A stretch of DNA of 7,818 nucleotides, taken from NCBI GenBank assembly GCA_903941145.1, contig CAJANQ010000374.1, positions 1-7,818 on the forward strand. Direction: 5' to 3'. Positions 6,102 to 7,818 of the stretch are shown here, piece after piece; the stretch's first letter is position 1; each line of letters starts with the position of its first letter. The stretch is from an uncultured Actinomycetes bacterium (lineage in GTDB: Bacteria > Actinomycetota > Acidimicrobiia > Acidimicrobiales > Microtrichaceae). The position numbers and the translations under genes are program-made. The notes under the pieces are model-generated. The model made no database searches and was not told the DNA's origin. It worked only from the letters and a program-made list of their open reading frames with translations.

Positions 6102-7100
6102 CTAGAACAGCTCGACGTCGCCGAGCGAGAGGTCCAGGTCGCCGAGCGCCGGCACGCCCGTGCGTGCCACCGGCTTCCAGGTGAGGATCGGACCCAGCTG
6201 CGGTGCCGGCACGAACCCGTCCTTGGCGGTGCTCAGCCCGCCACAGCGGATCAGGTGGTCGGCCCCCGAGTGCTTCGACAGGTGCTTCACCGCGGCGCGG
6301 GCGCTGCGGCCCTTGGGCACGAGCACCTCGCACACTGCGCACTCGAGCGCAGCACCCCGGCGACGGAACCGGACGACCAGCAGGCCGTCCTCGACCTTGT
6401 TGCCGAGCAGCACGGCCCGGTAGCGCAGCGGCTCGAACCGGTAGCGCCACTGCAGGTACTCGGGGCTGCGGTCGGTCGAGATGCCGGACGGCACCGGGAG
6501 CGAGGCCAGCAGCCGGGCCACGGCGTCGGAGTCGGCCAGCACCTCGGCGGCGTCGGCGCCGACGGTCGACGGCACGGACCACATCTCGGCGGCCGTGCGG
6601 GACCTGGCCAGCCGCGGTGCCGCGGCGAGCGAGGTGACGCGCACGCCCACCGGCACGCGCCCCACCTGGGACCAGCCCATCTTCAGATAGCCCGGCCGGC
6701 TCTTGTCGTTCGGGGTGTTGAAGACATTGTCGATGCCGTCGTCGCGCAGGTCGGGCAGCGCACCGAGGGTCAGCGTCGTGAAGATGCCGCGCCCCTGGAA
6801 GTCGGGGTGTGTCGCGGTGTCCACGGCGCGCACCGCCGACAGCGTCTGCCCCTGGGGCGTGCGGAACCGCCAGCGCAGGAAGACCCGCAACCCGGCAATC
6901 CGTCCGTCCGGCGCGACCGACAACCAGGCCGGCGACGTGCCGAACGCGTTCTCGTCGTGCTTCCACGCGAAGAACGCCTCGTTCGGGTCGCCCTCCTTCC
7001 AGCCCAGCGACGCGCGGGCCAGCGTGATGATGGCCTCGCGGTCCTCGGGACCGGCCCGGCGGATCGTGAGCTCGTCGGCGGCAGGTGCGTTGGTCGACAT
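6102..7100 (-). CDS. GNAT-family N-acetyltransferase of unknown substrate (332 aa)
   Basis: A cytoplasmic protein with a GNAT fold. The N-terminal half starts LTIRRAGPEDREAI (11-24). It carries the acetyl-CoA pyrophosphate-binding motif A in THPDFQGRGIFTTL (97-110; Q102-G103-R104-G105), followed by DNVFNTPNDKSRPGYLKMGW (124-143), the usual late strand-helix region of a GNAT domain. Residues about 205-310 (from ISTDRSPEYLQWRY to LTWKP) may form a second, degenerate GNAT-like half. That part lacks an obvious motif A, and the double-domain reading is an inference from length. At 332 residues it is about twice the size of a single-domain GNAT. The ATG at 7100 has a -10-like hexamer 7 nt upstream. 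It is convergent with the PglD-like gene and divergent from the SDR gene. Proteins with this NTPN...GYLKMGW pattern often sit in polysaccharide loci, so a sugar or lipid-linked amine substrate is plausible but not shown. Confidence 0.85.
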   Translation of the reverse strand: MSTNAPAADELTIRRAGPEDREAIITLARASLGWKEGDPNEAFFAWKHDENAFGTSPAWLSVAPDGRIAGLRVFLRWRFRTPQGQTLSAVRAVDTATHPDFQGRGIFTTLTLGALPDLRDDGIDNVFNTPNDKSRPGYLKMGWSQVGRVPVGVRVTSLAAAPRLARSRTAAEMWSVPSTVGADAAEVLADSDAVARLLASLPVPSGISTDRSPEYLQWRYRFEPLRYRAVLLGNKVEDGLLVVRFRRRGAALECAVCEVLVPKGRSARAAVKHLSKHSGADHLIRCGGLSTAKDGFVPAPQLGPILTWKPVARTGVPALGDLDLSLGDVELF

Positions 7101-7107
7101 CTCTCGG

Positions 7108-7113
7108 AGGGTA
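7108..7113 (-). promoter_or_regulatory. Putative -10 element for a leaderless GNAT transcript
   Basis: Read on the minus strand, TACCCT (within GATACCCT) fits TAnnnT and lies 7 nt before the ATG at 7100, the same geometry as at the aminotransferase start. Only a weak purine stretch (CGAGAG) lies between hexamer and ATG, directly against the start codon where it could not act as a normal ribosome binding site. GTCGGG is present at 17-nt spacing, but it is not a standard -35. Confidence 0.5.
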
Positions 7114-7114
7114 T

Positions 7115-7164
7115 CGGCGGTCCTGTCGTTCCCGACCAGGTGATCTGACCTGTCGGGACCGCCG
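7115..7164. repeat. 9-bp inverted repeat in the divergent promoter region
   Basis: CGGCGGTCC at 7115-7123 and its exact complement GGACCGCCG at 7156-7164 are separated by 32 nt. The left arm sits 1 nt upstream of the putative GNAT -10 element. The right arm lies 19 nt upstream of the putative SDR -10 element. It could be a regulator site or chance in GC-rich DNA; the wide spacing argues against a simple dimer operator. Confidence 0.35.
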
Positions 7165-7183
7165 GAGACGGCCGGTCCGCCAT

Positions 7184-7189
7184 TACCCT
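7184..7189 (+). promoter_or_regulatory. Putative -10 element of the SDR gene
   Basis: TACCCT, in CATTACCCTGAG, is identical to the hexamer proposed for the divergent GNAT gene. It would start transcription near 7196, leaving a leader of about 27 nt that contains the Shine-Dalgarno sequence. No clear -35 is visible. Confidence 0.4.
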
Positions 7190-7213
7190 GAGCGGACTTG
7201 TCTGCAACCTCTT

Positions 7214-7218
7214 GGAGG
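7214..7218 (+). promoter_or_regulatory. Shine-Dalgarno site of the SDR gene
   Basis: GGAGG (in TTGGAGGAC) lies 4 nt before the ATG at 7223 and fixes that start. It is the clearest ribosome binding site on the plus strand and contrasts with the leaderless-looking genes nearby. Confidence 0.8.
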
Positions 7219-7222
7219 ACTC

Positions 7223-7818
7223 ATGAAGGTCGTCGTCACCGGCGGTGCCGGTTTCATCGGCGCCAATCTCTGCCGCCAGCTGCTCGCCACCCCCGGGGTG
7301 ACCGAGGTGGTGGCGCTCGACGACCTGTCGACCGGCTTCAGGTCCAACCTCGACGGCGTGGACGTCGAGCTGGTCGAAGGGTCCATCCTCGACGTCGACA
7401 CGCTCGACCGTGCGGTGGCCGGTGCCTCGTCGGTCGTCCACCTGGGTGCCCGTCCGTCGGTGCCCCGCTCGGTGGCCGACCCGGTGGCCTCCCACAACGC
7501 CAACGCCACTGGAACGATGAACGTGCTCGAGGCGGCCCGCAAGGCCGACGGCGCCCACGTGGTGGTTGCCTCGTCCTCCTCGGTCTACGGCGCCAACCCG
7601 ACGCTCCCGAAGCACGAGGACCTGGCCACGCGGCCGCTCAGCCCGTATGCGGCGTCCAAGCTGGCCACCGAGTCGTACACGCTGGCCTGGGGCCACTCGT
7701 ACGGCATGCCCACGCTGGCGTTCCGGTTCTTCAACGTGTTCGGCCCGTTGCAGGCCGCCGGCCACGCCTATGCGGCCGTCGTGCCGGCGTTCCTGGACGC
7801 GGCGCTCAAGGGCACGCC
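7223..7818 (+). CDS. NAD-dependent epimerase/dehydratase, extended SDR acting on nucleotide sugars (partial, 3' end outside window)
   Basis: An NAD(P)-binding enzyme that most likely epimerises or dehydrates a nucleotide sugar, supplying a donor for the locus. The first 198 residues are visible. They begin MKVVVTGGAGFIG, the extended-SDR dinucleotide-binding glycine motif (G7-x2-G10-x2-G13). D33-D34 follow at the end of strand two (ALDDLSTGF), the position that usually contacts the NAD ribose. Next come VVHLGA (71-76), SSSSVYG (117-123) and the catalytic Y142-x3-K146 in SPYAASK. RFFNVFGPLQ (168-177) and AYAAVVPAFLDAAL (182-195) resemble the substrate-binding region of UDP-hexose and UDP-HexNAc 4-epimerases. 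A 4,6-dehydratase is less likely but cannot be ruled out because the substrate-specific C-terminal part is missing. It reads away from the GNAT gene and may head a further operon. Confidence 0.9.
   Translation, partial: MKVVVTGGAGFIGANLCRQLLATPGVTEVVALDDLSTGFRSNLDGVDVELVEGSILDVDTLDRAVAGASSVVHLGARPSVPRSVADPVASHNANATGTMNVLEAARKADGAHVVVASSSSVYGANPTLPKHEDLATRPLSPYAASKLATESYTLAWGHSYGMPTLAFRFFNVFGPLQAAGHAYAAVVPAFLDAALKGT

Larger units (their letters stand above)
7101..7222. other. Divergent intergenic region between GNAT and SDR genes
   Basis: The 122 nt contain two outward-facing TACCCT hexamers (7108-7113 on minus, 7184-7189 on plus). A 9-bp inverted repeat (7115-7123 and 7156-7164) and a 7-bp direct repeat CCTGTCG (7122-7128 and 7149-7155) lie between them. 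The arrangement would suit shared control of both genes, but no known operator was recognised. Confidence 0.5.

Noticed and set aside
7152..7182. GGACCG...CGGTCC hairpin-like arms (7156-7161 and 7171-7176) read as a terminator or riboswitch
   Set aside because: The arms match for only 6 bp with an imperfect interior, no T-run follows, and it lies upstream of the likely transcription start of the SDR gene, so it would not be transcribed with it.
1..7818. Mobile elements, CRISPR arrays, tRNA or rRNA genes
   Set aside because: No transposase or integrase motifs, regularly spaced repeats, cloverleaf-like segments or rRNA-like sequence were seen. Base composition also looks even across the window, so there is no sign of recent insertion.

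Overview
The window is very GC-rich. Codon third positions are strongly G/C, GTG starts are common, and long spurious reading frames lie opposite the real genes. All of this points to a high-GC actinobacterium. The protein style is compatible with a Nocardioides-like organism, but that placement is an inference from texture, not from a marker gene. No rRNA, tRNA, insertion sequence, phage gene or CRISPR array was seen. The window is a compact, chromosomal-looking surface polysaccharide or glycoconjugate locus.

Layout, left to right: (1) the last codons of an unidentified plus-strand gene (1-116); (2) two related GT4 glycosyltransferases in tandem on the plus strand (113-1138 and 1182-2396); (3) a CPA2-type cation/proton antiporter on the minus strand (2356-3573), whose 3' end overlaps the second glycosyltransferase tail-to-tail; (4) just upstream of it on the minus strand, a DegT/DnrJ/EryC1-type sugar aminotransferase (3590-4708); (5) a divergent promoter region (4709-4827); (6) a plus-strand pair, a small membrane phosphoglycosyl transferase (4828-5451) and a NeuD/PglD-type left-handed beta-helix acetyltransferase (5456-6091); (7) a minus-strand GNAT protein (6102-7100), convergent with the previous gene after 10 nt; (8) a second divergent promoter region (7101-7222); (9) a plus-strand extended SDR, a nucleotide-sugar epimerase or dehydratase (7223 to the window end, incomplete).

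How the genes may work together: the aminotransferase, acetyltransferase and phosphoglycosyl transferase are the three partners known as PglE/PglD/PglC in Campylobacter and EpsN/EpsM/EpsL in Bacillus. By analogy, a UDP-4-keto-6-deoxy sugar made by a 4,6-dehydratase would be aminated, N-acetylated, and moved as a sugar phosphate onto a polyprenyl-phosphate carrier at the membrane. GT4 enzymes would then extend the lipid-linked sugar. The dehydratase is either outside the window or, less likely, the truncated SDR at the right edge. The GNAT protein and the antiporter have no assigned step.

The most notable non-coding pattern is at the starts. The aminotransferase, phosphoglycosyl transferase and GNAT genes each have a TAnnnT hexamer placed so that the predicted transcript would begin at or next to the start codon, suggesting leaderless mRNAs. 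The SDR instead has a conventional leader with a good Shine-Dalgarno sequence.
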